Source: UBA5359 sp028699365 [NCBI: bacterium] (GTDB taxonomy: Bacteria > UBP13 > UBA5359). From it: a DNA stretch of 7,517 nt. Of this stretch, positions 6,951 through 7,517 are shown piece after piece (position 1 is the stretch's first letter; the number at the start of each line of letters is the position of its first letter). Under the pieces are notes generated by a model. That model was not told the DNA's origin. It did no database searches and worked only from the letters and a program-made list of their open reading frames with translations. Made by a program: the position numbers and the translations under genes. The DNA is taken from the NCBI GenBank assembly GCA_028699365.1, contig JAQVUQ010000096.1:1-7517 (forward strand). The letters run 5' to 3'.

Positions 6951-7271
6951 TTACACTGCTTCCTGCTCCGGCACTCTACCGGCATCGGCCTCCGGTCTCA
7001 CCAGGCCTTTGGAGACAAGCTCTCCGACAAGCGCGATTACGTCTTCCGTGCATTGCGTCTCATTCACCTCGTAGATACGTTGCACCTCATCGCAGATATC
7101 ACCGAGCCTTACGGGCTCTCTCAGCATATTCCAGATATGCGCCCCAACCGCGTCCAGGCCGTAATATCTGCCTGCCTGAAGATCCAGAATTACCGTCTCT
7201 CCACCTACATCGGTGGATACCTGTTCCCCGGAGACAACGAGAACCGATTCTGCCGTCAGCAAAGCATCCAT
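6951..7271 (-). CDS. PqqD-like peptide-recognition protein (RRE, lasso B1 type)
   Basis: A 106-residue stand-alone PqqD-family protein. It has the N-terminal strands 'SVLVVSGEQVSTDVGGETVILDL' spread over 9-31, the family hallmark 'YYGLDAVGAHIWNML' (36-50), then helices 'DICDEVQRIYEV' (58-69) and 'DVIALVGELVSKGLV' (77-91), with a short acidic tail. Family members form a winged-helix RiPP recognition element that binds the leader and delivers it to the modifying enzymes; the pattern Y-x-x-P-x-L is the ligand in lasso systems, and a peptide with that pattern is encoded directly downstream. The ATG at 7271 is chosen because GGAGGG stands 7 nt before it; the GTG at 7292 overlaps the upstream gene's stop and has no good RBS. 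No B2 protease domain is fused and none is visible nearby. The usual partner protease or first modifying enzyme is probably encoded beyond the right edge. Confidence 0.93.
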   Translation of the reverse strand: MDALLTAESVLVVSGEQVSTDVGGETVILDLQAGRYYGLDAVGAHIWNMLREPVRLGDICDEVQRIYEVNETQCTEDVIALVGELVSKGLVRPEADAGRVPEQEAV

Positions 7272-7278
7272 ATCGCTA

Positions 7279-7284
7279 CCCTCC
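7279..7284 (-). promoter_or_regulatory. RBS that fixes the start of the PqqD-like gene
   Basis: GGAGGG, 7 nt before the ATG at 7271. It selects this ATG over the in-frame GTG at 7292 and shortens the protein by 7 residues. Confidence 0.7.
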
Positions 7285-7288
7285 GTTT

Positions 7289-7517
7289 TCACCTGACTTC
7301 TACCCTTGTTGATCTAAAGGCAAACCTGAGCTTCCTGAATGCCAGTCTCAACCACATTCCTGCTACCGTCCGTATGCGCCTGACCATCAGGCCCCGGTCT
7401 TTGAAATTGGCAATGGCTTCCATCTTTGGTACCAATAAAAACCTGGACATCGTTATATCCCGCTCTCTGTAGCGGACGAACTTGTGAAACTTGCTCAAAT
7501 CGTACCATATCTTTGGG
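7289..7517 (-). CDS. 3' end of an unrecognised gene (basic C-terminus)
   Basis: The frame is open from the right edge to a TGA at 7289-7291, giving about 75 residues. No internal start has a convincing RBS, so this is most likely the tail of a longer gene beginning outside the window. The segment starts 'PKIWYDLSKFHKFVRYRERD', continues through an Arg/Lys-rich stretch, and ends with an amphipathic, aromatic and basic helix including 'GMWLRLAFRKLRFAF'. It ends 17 nt before the PqqD-like ATG, so the two are probably in one operon. I do not recognise the family. It is not clearly the end of an asparagine-synthetase-like lasso cyclase or of a B2 protease. Being immediately upstream of the recognition protein it may well be the key modifying enzyme, but this is position-based only. 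Confidence 0.6.
   Translation of the reverse strand, partial: PKIWYDLSKFHKFVRYRERDITMSRFLLVPKMEAIANFKDRGLMVRRIRTVAGMWLRLAFRKLRFAFRSTRVEVR

Noticed and set aside
6897-7472. 191-residue plus-strand open frame across the PqqD-like gene
   Set aside because: The opposite strand encodes a full PqqD-like domain with a good RBS; this is a shadow.
7289-7498. A complete small gene, or a truncated B2-type protease, starting at the TTG at 7498
   Set aside because: No RBS is visible and the frame stays open to the window edge; resemblance to the basic N-terminus of B2 proteins is only compositional and no transglutaminase-like Cys-His-Asp part follows.

Overview
The window is one tightly packed minus-strand gene cluster, read right to left, with no credible plus-strand gene. 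The moderately GC-rich sequence, frequent ATA (Ile) codons, strong GGAGG-type ribosome binding sites and 4-bp ATGA gene overlaps suggest a Bacillota bacterium (Clostridia, Negativicutes or Paenibacillus-like). This assignment is an inference from style, not from a marker gene.

Layout in transcription order: (i) 7289-7517, the 3' end of an unrecognised gene with a basic C-terminus; (ii) 6951-7271, a PqqD-like peptide-binding protein of the lasso B1 (RRE) type; (iii) 6820-6918, a 32-residue precursor peptide with a strong RBS and a lasso-type leader motif; (iv) a long hairpin at 6760-6804; (v) 5805-6731, a phosphoribosyltransferase-like protein; (vi) 4819-5808, an HPr-kinase-like P-loop protein; (vii) 3660-4838, a nucleotidyltransferase-family protein (PF14907 type); (viii) 1849-3663, an ABC exporter with fused membrane and ATPase domains; (ix) 660-1787, a 'sugar-transfer associated' ATP-grasp protein; (x) 1-587, the N-terminal half of a class III (glutamate-1-semialdehyde aminomutase-like) aminotransferase that leaves the window.

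The set looks like a RiPP (ribosomally made, post-translationally modified peptide) locus. The PqqD-like protein would bind the leader of the small peptide, tailoring enzymes would act on it, and the ABC protein would export it. PqqD, HPrK-like kinase, nucleotidyltransferase and ABC exporter together are familiar from paeninodin-like lasso peptide clusters. However, no asparagine-synthetase-like cyclase or B2 transglutaminase-like protease is visible, and the predicted core (NNNQNGTIPK) has no Asp or Glu to close a lasso ring. The unexpected enzymes are the PRTase-like protein, the ATP-grasp and the aminotransferase. The cluster may therefore make a non-lasso product from a lasso-type leader. 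That is the main discovery candidate here, and the chemistry is not determined by the sequence.

Genes (v) to (viii) overlap one another and are probably translationally coupled. The ATP-grasp and aminotransferase genes follow after short gaps of 61 and 72 nt and could be a co-transcribed extension.
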